Counted from the first letter of the stretch, positions 19,135-28,215 are shown. The stretch: DNA of 64,000 bases from a bacterium SCSIO 12643 (GCA_024398135.1 CP073750.1:2046001-2110000), one strand, 5' to 3'. Notes: a model not told the origin generated them from the sequence alone. Made by a program: numbers and translations.

Positions 19135-20429
19135 GATTTAGGTGGGGTTTGATCCTTAATACCCAATTCATTTGCGGTGATATTGCTTAAGGAAGGTTTA
19201 GTGTTTTTCGGATTGGGGTCAAATAAATCTCCGTCAGGTTCTTCAGGACCTTTTTTATCTTTAATTAAAGACCAGGTCATTAATAAGCTAGTTGCCAATA
19301 TGACGTATAATAGAATTCCATTCTCGAAACCCGGAATAGCGAATTCTTTGGGAATCGCAAAGAATAATAAAACAGTGATTAATCCTCTTGGAGCAATAAA
19401 TACTTGTGGTAAGATATCTCGCCCAACAGTAATTCTAAGAAATAACCAGCGCAATCCAAAAGTCAGAATGAGGATTGCAGCGCTTTGAAAGAATACAGTG
19501 AAACTAACCAATTGACTCAATACAATTGTAGATCCAAAAATGACAAAGAAGAAGGTGCGAACCACAAATGCACTTTCTATAGTAATTAACCTGAAATCAA
19601 TCAATATTCTTCTTATCGCACTGGGGTTTAAATACCCTTTTAAAGGACCCCTAAAAAAGACTTTGGGATTATTGATAATTAAACCAAAAACCAGAATAAT
19701 CAGAAGCGATGAAAGGTGCTGCAATTTCCCTATTGCATACAAAAGAATAAGTACACTAATAAGCAAAAAGAGCTTGACTTCAGATTTGAGTTTCTGAAAA
19801 ATGATAATCAAAACATAACTTGCGATGACAGAGATAGCGATAGTGAAGCCGACACTACTCCCTAAAGAAATCCAAAAAGAAGCATGTGGCTCCGGATCAA
19901 ACTGTTGAATCATGAGGTAGAAAAACGTAATCCCTAAAATATCAGAGAACGTACTTTCATAAATCATAAACTCTTTTTTATCCTCATTTAATCCATGAAC
20001 AGAGGGTAATACAATCGCACTACTCAGGATAGACATTGGAATAGCGTAGAGCAGTGACTTTTCAAATCCACCATGAAGAAATAAGTTTAATACGCCTCCA
20101 ATTGCAAAGGAAGTAGCTACCAATCCCAATAGGGCGACTACAAAGGAACGCCATAATATGGGCCATTTTTCCCGTTCTAGTTTAAGATCCAGAGCGGCTT
20201 CTAATACAATCATTATAAGCCCTACAATTCCCAGGATTTCCAGTAGAGGCATGAGGTCTCGTTCAATGATATGAAATAACTGATCGACCTGATTGAGAAT
20301 AACGCCTAATAAAATTAACAGTAAAACCGAAGGAATACTCGTTTTTTTCGAAATGAGGTTAAATAGGTAAGATAGGATTACAATTAGTGAAATTCCTATC
20401 AATAAATGGTATGGTGAAATTCCATTCAT
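19131..20429 (-). CDS. Cation:proton antiporter (CPA family)
   Basis: A 432-residue membrane protein with about 12 hydrophobic segments and the Na+/H+ exchanger pattern: SVLLLILLGVILNQ early, VGLIMIVLEAALDLKL, AIVLPSVHGLN, and GLITVLLFFAIPKEF late. It probably exchanges Na+ or K+ for H+ across the inner membrane. I chose the ATG at 20429; a GTG two codons upstream (20435) is also in frame. It is the first gene of a two-gene unit with the TonB/MORN protein. The cation is not predictable from sequence. Confidence 0.85.
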   Translation of the reverse strand: MNGISPYHLLIGISLIVILSYLFNLISKKTSIPSVLLLILLGVILNQVDQLFHIIERDLMPLLEILGIVGLIMIVLEAALDLKLEREKWPILWRSFVVALLGLVATSFAIGGVLNLFLHGGFEKSLLYAIPMSILSSAIVLPSVHGLNEDKKEFMIYESTFSDILGITFFYLMIQQFDPEPHASFWISLGSSVGFTIAISVIASYVLIIIFQKLKSEVKLFLLISVLILLYAIGKLQHLSSLLIILVFGLIINNPKVFFRGPLKGYLNPSAIRRILIDFRLITIESAFVVRTFFFVIFGSTIVLSQLVSFTVFFQSAAILILTFGLRWLFLRITVGRDILPQVFIAPRGLITVLLFFAIPKEFAIPGFENGILLYVILATSLLMTWSLIKDKKGPEEPDGDLFDPNPKNTKPSLSNITANELGIKDQTPPKS

Positions 20430-20492
20430 GGGCACAAGATAGAGAATATACAGGGATTCAAAAAAGAAAGATTTTGAATTTCCTACATTCTG

Positions 20493-21311
20493 TTATTGAT
20501 TTTTTCCTAAATCCATCATGATTTGATTTCCGATCTGCAAAAAGCTGGTACCGATCAGGTAATCTAATTTGTTATCATATGATGATGAATTTAAAGTGGT
20601 CATTCCACTGGTGATTTCCTTGCCATTGACATCTGTAATAGTGTAATGTACTTTAATGATTCTTGGATAATTATCACTTTGAATATCCAGTTGATTGATG
20701 TTTTGCGGAATCACCATTTCATATTGATTGATAAATACAAATGTGTTGGCATTATAACGCTTATTCAACAAATACAAAAAGTCGGTATTCAATACATGTG
20801 CATTGGTATATTGTGGACGTGTTTCAGGATTACTCACGATTTGTCCATTTTCCATATAGGTGCCTTTTCTAGGCTCTGGTTTAGGATCTTTCTTTTTAAT
20901 CTTCTTGGTCCATTTATCCAGAGTAGACTCTTTAGATTTTGGCTCTGGAAGAATTTCATATTTGTATTCCATAGATTCATATACAAAATCCATGTCTTCT
21001 CGATACGGAGAATAGCATTCAGGAATCACCCCGGATGGAACACTATCTGCAAAAGCCATGGCTACTTCTCGAGCTAAAGACAATAAAATGGTATCACGTA
21101 GTTTTTCAAAACTGATTTTATTTTCATCAATCATCTGACGATCAAAAAACGAATTATAAAGTTTATAATTCGCTGGAATTACCATGATGTCTACTTTTAA
21201 GGAGTCATCCGATAGTTGTGCTCTACGAGATTGTGTGTTGTATGAATCATCTTGTGCATTAACTACAGTTACGCTCAAGATCAATACAAGATATGCTATG
21301 AGTTGCTTCAT
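20493..21311 (-). CDS. Exported protein of unknown function downstream of rseP
   Basis: A 272-residue protein with a clear signal peptide (1-19, VVNAQ). The middle (about 120-165) is a charged Lys/Pro-rich linker (KWTKKIKKKDPKPEP); the C-terminal half is a probable beta-rich domain (IIKVHYTITDVNGKEITSGM). I do not recognise the family. Its ATG overlaps the rseP stop codon by 4 bp, so the two are translated together and this protein may work in the envelope near the site-2 protease. It contains no lipobox and no T9SS domain, so it is probably periplasmic. Confidence 0.7.
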   Translation of the reverse strand: MKQLIAYLVLILSVTVVNAQDDSYNTQSRRAQLSDDSLKVDIMVIPANYKLYNSFFDRQMIDENKISFEKLRDTILLSLAREVAMAFADSVPSGVIPECYSPYREDMDFVYESMEYKYEILPEPKSKESTLDKWTKKIKKKDPKPEPRKGTYMENGQIVSNPETRPQYTNAHVLNTDFLYLLNKRYNANTFVFINQYEMVIPQNINQLDIQSDNYPRIIKVHYTITDVNGKEITSGMTTLNSSSYDNKLDYLIGTSFLQIGNQIMMDLGKNQ

Positions 21312-22657
21312 TTTGATTCAAAAAAACTTGAGATGCCGCTCCAAAGATCGTTCCCATTTGCAAATACCATCAGTCCTACCAAAATAATAATTCCGGTCAT
21401 TTGTGCATATTCCATGAATTTTTCACCCGGAGGTCTTCCAGCAATCATTTCGTAGATTAAGAACATCACATGGCCACCATCTAAGGCTGGGATCGGAAGA
21501 ATATTCATAAACGCCAATACCATAGATAAAAATGCGGTAAGCCCCCAGAAACGTTGCCAATCCCATGAAGCAGGAAATAGGTTTCCAATGGTACCAAAAC
21601 CACCAATTTGGGAAGCACCTTCCTTGGTGAATAGAAGTTTCATTTGGCGCACATAATTGGTCACTGTGTTTTCGGCTTCTTTATATCCAGCTGGTAAAGA
21701 CTCAAAGAAGGTGTACGTTTTAGTTTCAAAGTTGAAAAACTTTGTCGCACTGGTATTTCCAACACCAATCTTTCCGTTTTCTGAAATTTCGACTGGGACT
21801 TTGATTAGTTGTTGATCTCTGATTAACCCAATGGTTACAGTCTCTCCTTTGTGTTTTCCGACCTGTCTAACGAAATCCGAGAAGTATTCTGCGGGTTGCC
21901 CGTTTACCGTAAGGAAAGCATCACCTTTTTGAATTCCGGCTTTAGCCGCAGTAGATTTTGGCAAAATAGAGTCAGCCACAAAAGGAATTCTTTCAGCGAA
22001 AGGATTTTTTTCTTTTCTGGAAAGTATCTGTGCTTCAAAATCACCTGGGATTTCAATGTCTATGTTTTGACCATTGCGATCCACCTGTAACGATTGGATA
22101 TTTTCATCTAACAATAGCTCTAAGAAGATATCGTGATATGTGATGTCATCTGCAAGTGGTGTGTTATTGATAGCCGTGATTCGATCTCCATTTTTAAACC
22201 CAATTTCTTCCATATATGGACTCACATCTACACCATATTTAGCTTCATTGGCAGGTAAGTATGCTTTTCCCCAGGTAAAAAGAATCATGGCGTAGATCAA
22301 AATTCCCAGAATCACATTCACAGTAACTCCACCAATCATGATGATTAATCTTTGCCATGCGGGTTTTGTTCTAAATTCCCATGGTTGCGGATCTTGAGCC
22401 ATTTGCTCGGTATCCATAGATTCATCAATCATTCCGGATAGCTTTACGTATCCACCCAGTGGTACCCATCCAATACCATATTCGGTATCACCTTTTTTGA
22501 ATTTGAAAAGTGAGATCCAGGGATCAAAGAACAGGTAAAATTTTTCAACTCTTACCCCAAATAATTTGGCTGGGATAAAGTGTCCTAATTCGTGTAAAAC
22601 TACCAAGATGGATAGACTCATGATGAGTCCAAGAGCCTTAATCAGAATTTCTTCCAT
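21308..22657 (-). CDS. rseP: Site-2 intramembrane zinc metalloprotease RseP
   Basis: A 449-residue protease. Zinc-binding HELGH is at residues 22-26 inside the first membrane segment, and NILPIPALDGGH near residue 395 supplies the third metal ligand in the last membrane region. Two PDZ-like regions lie between, around residues 130-210 and 225-300 (KAGIQKGDAFLTVNGQP). It cleaves membrane-anchored anti-sigma factors or signal-peptide remnants within the inner membrane. A TAnnTTTG box lies 23 bp upstream on the minus strand. The downstream exported protein overlaps it by 4 bp. Confidence 0.95.
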   Translation of the reverse strand: MEEILIKALGLIMSLSILVVLHELGHFIPAKLFGVRVEKFYLFFDPWISLFKFKKGDTEYGIGWVPLGGYVKLSGMIDESMDTEQMAQDPQPWEFRTKPAWQRLIIMIGGVTVNVILGILIYAMILFTWGKAYLPANEAKYGVDVSPYMEEIGFKNGDRITAINNTPLADDITYHDIFLELLLDENIQSLQVDRNGQNIDIEIPGDFEAQILSRKEKNPFAERIPFVADSILPKSTAAKAGIQKGDAFLTVNGQPAEYFSDFVRQVGKHKGETVTIGLIRDQQLIKVPVEISENGKIGVGNTSATKFFNFETKTYTFFESLPAGYKEAENTVTNYVRQMKLLFTKEGASQIGGFGTIGNLFPASWDWQRFWGLTAFLSMVLAFMNILPIPALDGGHVMFLIYEMIAGRPPGEKFMEYAQMTGIIILVGLMVFANGNDLWSGISSFFESK

Positions 22658-22679
22658 GAATGCATTAAAAATTAAGCTG

Positions 22680-22687
22680 CAAAAGTA
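22680..22687 (-). promoter_or_regulatory. Putative -7 promoter box of rseP
   Basis: The minus strand reads TACTTTTG, a match to TAnnTTTG, 23 bp before the rseP start codon. Confidence 0.5.
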
Positions 22688-22757
22688 ATCTAATCGATTG
22701 ATTTAATATTCCACTGGAAAGGGGAGAGGATAGATACCAGTGTTAAAATTTATTATT

Positions 22758-23102
22758 TCACTGATGATTTGATAAATCATCAATTTCCTTTTGATTAGGA
22801 AGCCATAGCCACATTCCGATGATTCCAAGAAGGAAGATCATTAATGTATTGCTAACTTTTTTCTTTTTTCCAAGGGGTAACTTTTTCCAATTATACCATA
22901 TAAGATAACCAGTAAAAGAGTAATGTGTAAGACCAATGATCCATAAATCAAGGCTGTTTGAATACATCTGGTAAATTAGCTTTTCATGGGTGAATGAGAG
23001 AATAAAATAACCGATTTCAACAATAGTCAGAATAATAAGGATGTTTTTTAAACGATTGATTTCGAGTTTGAACTGGTTTTTTAGGGGGATGAGGTTTTTC
23101 AT
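22758..23102 (-). CDS. Small membrane protein of unknown function
   Basis: A 114-residue protein with three likely membrane segments (about residues 20-40, 53-70 and 85-102) and a basic N-terminus. It matches no family I know. It starts 12 bp downstream of the radical SAM gene on the same strand, so it is probably co-transcribed with it. No conserved catalytic residues stand out. Confidence 0.6.
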   Translation of the reverse strand: MKNLIPLKNQFKLEINRLKNILIILTIVEIGYFILSFTHEKLIYQMYSNSLDLWIIGLTHYSFTGYLIWYNWKKLPLGKKKKVSNTLMIFLLGIIGMWLWLPNQKEIDDLSNHQ

Positions 23103-23114
23103 TTAGATGAGGTT

Positions 23115-24533
23115 CTAAGACAACTTCGGTCGGGCGAACTGATCGTATATACGTTTTTCAATATTAAATCCGAATCGATCTTTTTGAATTCTCCATTGTC
23201 CCAGTTTTCTGAGTGGAGCGAGACTCTTTCGTTCTTCTTTCAAATACGCCAGTTTTAAATAGAATTTTAAGTTTTCAAAGAAGGCTTCTTTTTCCCTACT
23301 TACCCACGGGCCGGATGAACCGATATAGTCAAATTTGGACCATTCATCTGTCGATTGTGGAAGTTGATATCCATTGGCAACGACATCTTTTGTAATCGCA
23401 GATCCTGGATATGGTTTGAAATAAAAGATGGGAGTATCAAACCTCGCACTTTTTGCGCGTAGTTTTTTCACCACTTTTACTGTTTCCGATACACTTTGAT
23501 CTGATTCGCCCGGAAAACCTACGATAAATGGGAAAATCACGGCAATATCCAATTCCTTGCATTTGTCTGCGCAGTAAAAAACCTGAGTAAGTTTGACATC
23601 CTTTTTCATCCAGTCCATCATTTCCTGAGAACCGGATTCTACACCGATCAAGAGACGCCTTAAACCTGCTTTTTTACATAACTCCCAAACTTCAGGAGAG
23701 AGTCGTTGCCCTTGATCTGCACGCATGGTAGCCGCCCAGGAGAAATCGAGTTTGCGATTTACAATTTCTTCAGACAATCCTTTGATTCGTTTTTCATAGG
23801 TGAAGAAAGTCTCATCCTGGAAGTTTAGATCGGTAAAGCCATATTTCTCTTGATAATAGGATAATTCGGAACCCATTTTTTCAGCAGATATGGCAGAGAA
23901 CTTTCTTTGAAAAACAAATGGATCTGCACAAAAAGAACACCTAAAAAAGCATCCAACCGATGAGATATAATCGAACTGTCTTTTGTTTTTCTTTTTAAAG
24001 TAGGCTTCTACATCAATTAAATCATAATTGACCCGACCGAAAGTATTTACATCTGTAATGGCACGAGGAGGGTTTTGATGGGAATTACCTGCTTTTCTAA
24101 ACGAAATTCCTTTAATTCCATCTAGAGATTTTCCTTCCTCCAGATGAGAAACCAATTCCGTAAAGGTTACTTCACCCTGTCCCTGAACCGTAATATCTAT
24201 AAAGGGTTTGTCATCTAATGGTTGTAAAGGAAAAAGAGAGGTATGCCATCCTCCCCAGATAATGGGTAGATCTGAACGGAGTTTTTTGACTTCTTCCGAG
24301 ACCTTAATAGCATCTGTCAAAGGTGCGCCTGTAATTACCGTAGTGCCAAAACAAACCGCATCATCTAAATGTGGTGTTAAATGTTTAATGGCATTATTAA
24401 CCATTCTGCCATCCACAATGATCACCTCATATTTACTTTCATCTAATGCTGACCCAATAGCCAATAAAGCCAGGGGCATATCAAAGAAAACTGCTTTTGG
24501 ATTATATAAGACGACCTTTTTTCGTTTGTTCAT
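23115..24533 (-). CDS. B12-binding-domain radical SAM protein
   Basis: A 472-residue enzyme. Residues 1-165 form a cobalamin-binding-like Rossmann domain (VVLYNPKAVFFDMPLALLAIGSAL...GGWHTSLFP). The radical SAM core follows, with CFFRCSFC giving Cys195, Cys199 and Cys202 as the 4Fe-4S ligands, and RRLLIGVESGSQEMMDWM typical of the Elp3/MiaB-like fold. Proteins of this class methylate or rearrange unactivated carbons, often in lipid or natural-product pathways; the substrate here is unknown. The N-terminal domain lacks an obvious DxHxxG motif, so cobalamin binding is not proven. A 26-nt repeat lies just upstream, at 24561-24586. Confidence 0.88.
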   Translation of the reverse strand: MNKRKKVVLYNPKAVFFDMPLALLAIGSALDESKYEVIIVDGRMVNNAIKHLTPHLDDAVCFGTTVITGAPLTDAIKVSEEVKKLRSDLPIIWGGWHTSLFPLQPLDDKPFIDITVQGQGEVTFTELVSHLEEGKSLDGIKGISFRKAGNSHQNPPRAITDVNTFGRVNYDLIDVEAYFKKKNKRQFDYISSVGCFFRCSFCADPFVFQRKFSAISAEKMGSELSYYQEKYGFTDLNFQDETFFTYEKRIKGLSEEIVNRKLDFSWAATMRADQGQRLSPEVWELCKKAGLRRLLIGVESGSQEMMDWMKKDVKLTQVFYCADKCKELDIAVIFPFIVGFPGESDQSVSETVKVVKKLRAKSARFDTPIFYFKPYPGSAITKDVVANGYQLPQSTDEWSKFDYIGSSGPWVSREKEAFFENLKFYLKLAYLKEERKSLAPLRKLGQWRIQKDRFGFNIEKRIYDQFARPKLS

Positions 24534-24560
24534 TTAGCTGCCAAATCGGATAACAAGTGG

Positions 24561-24586
24561 CTAAAAGTACATCAATATTTATCCAA
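24561..24586. repeat. 26-nt direct repeat, copy 1
   Basis: Identical over 26 nt to 25258-25283. It lies 28-53 bp upstream of the radical SAM start codon. The other copy lies at nearly the same distance upstream of the next gene, which suggests a shared promoter or operator. Confidence 0.75.
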
Positions 24587-24611
24587 AGAGGAAAAGTATT
24601 TATTTTTTGTC

Positions 24612-25235
24612 TTAGCAAGTTTGATGAAAATAAGCATATGTCTTTCCGTCCCAATAGATTTGACCTCCACCCAGATCTGACTTTTCTATTTGTAGAGAAG
24701 GGAGGTCCAAAATAAGCTCTCCTTTTTCTCCGGTTCCCGTATTTTCCTCAAGTCCTGGTTCATTGATTTTCTTTCTATTAATCTTCCAGATATCTACATA
24801 TCCCATGTCATCGGACAGACCATTTTTTATTTTTAATCCAGCACCTAGTATGTAAATTTCTTTTGTGACTCCATGTATAATTGCAAATCCTTTTTTTCCG
24901 GTGTTGATTTGTTCAATAGAGAGAGCAACGTCTAAATTTCCATCACCATTAAAATCAGCTTCATGATATAAAGGGTTTAATCGTTTATCAATTTTATATT
25001 TATTTAGTAAGGATATCCCATTTAAGACATTACTTTTTAATACCCAATCAGGTAATCGGTCTAAGATGAAATTTGCAGTATCAGAATAGTTTTTTGCATC
25101 TAATTTAGTAGTGTAAACAGAATCAATAATCTTATCGAGAACAATTTTAGTGTGATTTACATTTTCAGTTTTTAAAGGGATCGAACCCGTTAAGATTGTA
25201 AGTCCCAACAGTAAAATTGTAATAAAGCTATACAT
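24612..25235 (-). CDS. Exported protein of unknown function
   Basis: A 207-residue protein with an N-terminal hydrophobic segment (residues 3-20) that may be a signal peptide or anchor. Residues 93-101 (DFNGDGNLD) form an EF-hand/VCBS-like calcium loop, often seen in Bacteroidota surface proteins, and the C-terminal half is probably beta-rich. I do not recognise a family. The gene is bounded by two copies of a 26-nt repeat: one 23-48 bp upstream of its start, the other 26 bp beyond its stop. Confidence 0.65.
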   Translation of the reverse strand: MYSFITILLLGLTILTGSIPLKTENVNHTKIVLDKIIDSVYTTKLDAKNYSDTANFILDRLPDWVLKSNVLNGISLLNKYKIDKRLNPLYHEADFNGDGNLDVALSIEQINTGKKGFAIIHGVTKEIYILGAGLKIKNGLSDDMGYVDIWKINRKKINEPGLEENTGTGEKGELILDLPSLQIEKSDLGGGQIYWDGKTYAYFHQTC

Positions 25236-25257
25236 TAAGGAAAAATAAAAATAGAGA

Positions 25258-25283
25258 CTAAAAGTACATCAATATTTATCCAA
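25258..25283. repeat. 26-nt direct repeat, copy 2
   Basis: Second exact copy of the repeat at 24561-24586, here 23-48 bp upstream of the 207-residue exported protein gene. Read on the minus strand it starts TTGG and contains TACTTTTA, close to the -33 and -7 elements of Bacteroidota promoters. Confidence 0.75.
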
Positions 25284-25321
25284 TATGAAAGTTAATTCCG
25301 CCTTGAAATGGGTTGATAGGA

Positions 25322-25798
25322 TTAATTGGGTGAGTGCAATCCCATTTTATTTCCTTCAGAGTCAATAAATATAGCGAAGTATCCGCTTTCATCCGCATGT
25401 GGTGTTTTAGGGATTATAATTTGACCTCCATTGTTTTCAACTTTGTTTAGTGCAACTTGAAGATCATCCCCACCATTGATATAAATCGTTACACCACTTG
25501 AAGAAGGAACATAATCTTCTCCTTTGACGATAACACCGGTGACCATTTGACTTTCGTAAGGCAAAAGTCCCATCTCCATTCCTGGGAATTCCATTTTCTC
25601 AATTTTTAAATCCAGAATTTCTTCGTAAAATTTAATGGCCCGGGTCATATCGGTAGCTGGGATTTCAAAAATGGCAATGTAGCTGTTCATATTTTTGGTT
25701 TTTTGGTTGTGATTTAATTCTGAATGGGATGGTGCATTAGGTGTGCATGCAGTAATGAGTACTGTGGCTGCGATAGCCATTCCTTTTATAATTCGCAT
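25322..25798 (-). CDS. VOC-family (glyoxalase-like) lipoprotein
   Basis: A 158-residue protein. The first 18 residues are a lipoprotein signal (VLITACTPNAP) with a likely lipidated Cys18. Residues 38-155 form one vicinal-oxygen-chelate domain (YIAIFEIPATDMTRAIKFYEEILDLKIEKMEF...GYFAIFIDSEGNKMGLHS). The class covers glyoxalase I, extradiol dioxygenases and resistance proteins; the reaction here cannot be named. The lipid anchor is unusual for the class. A promoter box lies 17 bp upstream. An AraC-family regulator is the next gene upstream (62 bp) on the same strand. Confidence 0.85.
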   Translation of the reverse strand: MRIIKGMAIAATVLITACTPNAPSHSELNHNQKTKNMNSYIAIFEIPATDMTRAIKFYEEILDLKIEKMEFPGMEMGLLPYESQMVTGVIVKGEDYVPSSSGVTIYINGGDDLQVALNKVENNGGQIIIPKTPHADESGYFAIFIDSEGNKMGLHSPN

Positions 25799-25814
25799 AG
25801 CATGTTGTTTTATG

Positions 25815-25822
25815 CAAAATTA
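25815..25822 (-). promoter_or_regulatory. Putative -7 promoter box of the VOC gene
   Basis: The minus strand reads TAATTTTG, a match to TAnnTTTG, 17 bp before the start codon of the VOC lipoprotein gene. Confidence 0.45.
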
Positions 25823-25860
25823 TTTTGGAGGGTGAAGCGAAAATTGTAAAAATGCGACAA

Positions 25861-26679
25861 CTAATCTTTGGAGTAGAGGAGGGAAGACAATGTGAAATTT
25901 TTATCTGTGTAAAACTGCTTGGGACTTATCCCGGTAAAATCTTTAAAGTCTTTGATAAAGTGTGCCTGATCATAATATTCACTTTCATATCCTATATCAG
26001 TAAGTGTTTTGTTGTCGTTTAATAGTGCTTTTAAAGTTTTTTGGAAACGAATGGCTTTGCACAATTGTTTTGGACTGGTACCTACAAGTGTGGTGAATTT
26101 TCTTTCCAATGATCTACGTTTTCCAGGGTCGCTTTGAAGTGTGTCTTTAATGCTCAGTGCACCGTTGGTCTGTAATATTTTATCAATGGTAGATGCTACA
26201 AGGTCTGGAATATTAATATGCTCTTTGAGTAGACTAAATAAGAAATCTTCCAGGAGTAAAATCCTTTTGCTGGTATCTGTTGCGTTTTTAATTTTTTGCT
26301 CAATTTCAATTACTTTTTTTTCTTCGAATAAAGTTTTTAATGGGGTATCCTTATCTGCCAGATCGTTCATAGAAACAGAGGTGAAATATGAAAAAGCACC
26401 AGGATGGAACCGAACCGCGAAAGACGCTACTTTTCCGGTAGGTTCTACCCACATAGGCTGATTTATTTGTCCAACTATAAAAGAACTGGGTTGCAATAAA
26501 TATTGGTTATTGGGTAGGATTCTATGGATGTCATCGCCTAGATTAAAAATCATCTCCATACACCCGTCTGAAAGTACTTGCTGTCTACCCTTGGGTACTT
26601 CTTTAGGAATCTCCAATGTCCAATAGCATTTTACAAGTGCCTTTAATTCTGAATGGGAAGGATAGGTGTTGTATTCCAT
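25861..26679 (-). CDS. AraC-family transcriptional regulator
   Basis: A 272-residue regulator. The C-terminal 100 residues form the AraC double helix-turn-helix (SIKDTLQSDPGKRRSLERKFTTLVGTSPKQLCK and TDIGYESEYYDQAHFIKDFKDFTGISPKQFY). The N-terminal 140 residues resemble the DUF6597-type sensing domain (RQQVLSDGCMEMIFNLGD). A role at the downstream VOC gene is plausible from adjacency. It starts 12 bp after the stop of a membrane protein gene on the same strand, so the two may be in one transcript. Confidence 0.9.
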   Translation of the reverse strand: MEYNTYPSHSELKALVKCYWTLEIPKEVPKGRQQVLSDGCMEMIFNLGDDIHRILPNNQYLLQPSSFIVGQINQPMWVEPTGKVASFAVRFHPGAFSYFTSVSMNDLADKDTPLKTLFEEKKVIEIEQKIKNATDTSKRILLLEDFLFSLLKEHINIPDLVASTIDKILQTNGALSIKDTLQSDPGKRRSLERKFTTLVGTSPKQLCKAIRFQKTLKALLNDNKTLTDIGYESEYYDQAHFIKDFKDFTGISPKQFYTDKNFTLSSLLYSKD

Positions 26680-26691
26680 TTTGAGTGTTTT

Positions 26692-27201
26692 TTATGAATT
26701 AGAATTTTTTGTTAGAAAGTAATAAGAAAAGCCATTGAAGGCTAAGATCACCAGAACAAAGCCAAAAGTTGATACGAGATGATCAATTGTAAGTATTGCC
26801 GCTAAACACAATGTGGTGGTGATAAGATTAATGATATAGTGGACGATGGGTTTCCAGTACGGAATCTTATTTGGAAATCTTGATTTGAAAATGTTAATGG
26901 TGAATAGCGATAGTGTGAACTGGATAAATAATACCGGAATGAATGACCATGGGTCACCGGGATACTGTACACCTGATTGAATCACAAACTCATCAAACAT
27001 CAATTCTTCTTTCTGCATTTCCGGAGAAAGATCTTCCAGTGTTTTGTCAGACATCCCTGTGGGTGAAACGAAAAGGAGTTTGAAAGAGGGGCGATGTTTG
27101 AGAAATATATACGGTTCGTAAAACTCATCATCTCGAAATACACCAGTAAATAAAACAGTCATGAGTAAAGAAAATATGGCTATACCGTAGTTGATTTTCA
27201 T
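26692..27201 (-). CDS. Membrane protein of unknown function
   Basis: A 169-residue protein with a hydrophobic N-terminal segment (about 5-22) and three more (about 88-105, 117-136 and 140-160). The loop between the first and second segments is acidic and would face the periplasm. No family was recognised. It lies 9 bp downstream of another membrane protein gene, and the two look like a small unit with the AraC regulator. Confidence 0.6.
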   Translation of the reverse strand: MKINYGIAIFSLLMTVLFTGVFRDDEFYEPYIFLKHRPSFKLLFVSPTGMSDKTLEDLSPEMQKEELMFDEFVIQSGVQYPGDPWSFIPVLFIQFTLSLFTINIFKSRFPNKIPYWKPIVHYIINLITTTLCLAAILTIDHLVSTFGFVLVILAFNGFSYYFLTKNSNS

Positions 27202-27210
27202 GTGAATGTT

Positions 27211-27765
27211 TTAAATACTCTGTGGAAAATTCAACATACATTTAATTACCATGAAAAGTGTTAATACACCAAGGCCAAATAAAACCATGGCTTTCCTTTT
27301 TTGAAGTAGTTCATGTTTGGAAAGCATTCGTAAAATCATCCATAGCAAAAGGACGATGATGATAGATATGAAGATGGTAGCAAAAGAGATACTGGTCCAA
27401 TTTCCGGAGTGCCATCTGGTCCAAATAGAGGGTTGAAGTCCGTTACGATTTATGGCAGAGCTCCAATCGGTTTCTAAATTAAAAGTATCCAATTGATGGT
27501 TAATTTCGTTGTAAATAAAGAAACTGCGATTGTTTTCATCATAATCCGGGCCGTATGTTCCGATGATATACGATTCATAAAAGTACCATTCTTTTAATCC
27601 TTGTAACACAAAACTATCCTGAACAATTAGTGTTTTTGGTCCCCAGTTATCGCTGATAGAGTTCCCTCCAGGAGTTTCTGCTTCCCAGTCTGTCCAGGCA
27701 ATAGCTTGCGCACTAAAGGCGCAAAAAACCAAAATGGTTGCTAGAATGATTTGGAGGTTTTTCAA
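27211..27765 (-). CDS. Membrane protein of unknown function with exported N-terminal domain
   Basis: A 184-residue protein with a signal peptide (1-21, ending AQA), a Trp-rich exported domain (WTDWEAETPGG...LKEWYFYESYI...WTRWHSGNW) and two C-terminal membrane segments (about 125-147 and 160-178). The start is TTG at 27765; no ATG is available before the signal peptide, so TTG is the best choice. I know no named family. It begins a small unit with the 169-residue membrane protein. Confidence 0.6.
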   Translation of the reverse strand: MKNLQIILATILVFCAFSAQAIAWTDWEAETPGGNSISDNWGPKTLIVQDSFVLQGLKEWYFYESYIIGTYGPDYDENNRSFFIYNEINHQLDTFNLETDWSSAINRNGLQPSIWTRWHSGNWTSISFATIFISIIIVLLLWMILRMLSKHELLQKRKAMVLFGLGVLTLFMVIKCMLNFPQSI

Positions 27766-27819
27766 GCTGTTTTGTCTTTTAATTATCGGCCTCCAAGTTA
27801 AACTTTGTTTTAATACAAT

Positions 27820-28215
27820 TTAGTATTGAGGTGTTTCTGTTTTATAAAGCAATATCAATGCAACTACTCCAATAAACAGTTCTCCAATCATAGCATAAAA
27901 AAGACCTTCTGCTGGCATGCCATCCAGTGTTAAACTGATCAACCTTCCAATACTATACGAAAGGAAGAATAGGGAGGTAATCAAAAGAGAAATGGATTTC
28001 CAGTTTTTTCTAAAAGCGCCTATTAAGATTATCAAACTTGCTGATAAAATGGCTGTCCCTGGAGCTCTGGTTTCACTAAAGTGACTGGCATTGCTAATAA
28101 TAATGTTAGATTGTGCTTGTAGTTCAACCGGGAAAAATACTAAGCTAATACCCACATAAAGGCCAATAATACCGGATAAGACTAAAAAGCCTGTGACTAC
28201 TTTTGAATAATTCAT
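27820..28215 (-). CDS. DUF4345-like membrane protein
   Basis: A 131-residue protein with four membrane segments (about 6-24, 48-66, 72-92 and 103-124). The pattern GLYVGISLVFFPVELQ...FSETRAPGTAILSASLIILIGA is that of DUF4345, whose function is unknown. An in-frame TTG at 28248 would lengthen it, but that codon lies inside the promoter box at 28246-28253, so the ATG at 28215 is preferred. The upstream neighbour is an AraC regulator. Confidence 0.72.
   Translation of the reverse strand: MNYSKVVTGFLVLSGIIGLYVGISLVFFPVELQAQSNIIISNASHFSETRAPGTAILSASLIILIGAFRKNWKSISLLITSLFFLSYSIGRLISLTLDGMPAEGLFYAMIGELFIGVVALILLYKTETPQY

Noticed and set aside
20646-21077. A 143-codon plus-strand frame opposite the exported protein downstream of rseP
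   Set aside because: Its translation is rich in Phe, Ile and Arg with no signal or domain. The minus-strand gene has a clear signal peptide and overlaps rseP as expected.
22711-22743. Inverted pair CCACTGG / CCAGTG after the small membrane protein gene
   Set aside because: The stem is short, the loop long and no T-tract follows on the minus strand, so a terminator call is not supported.
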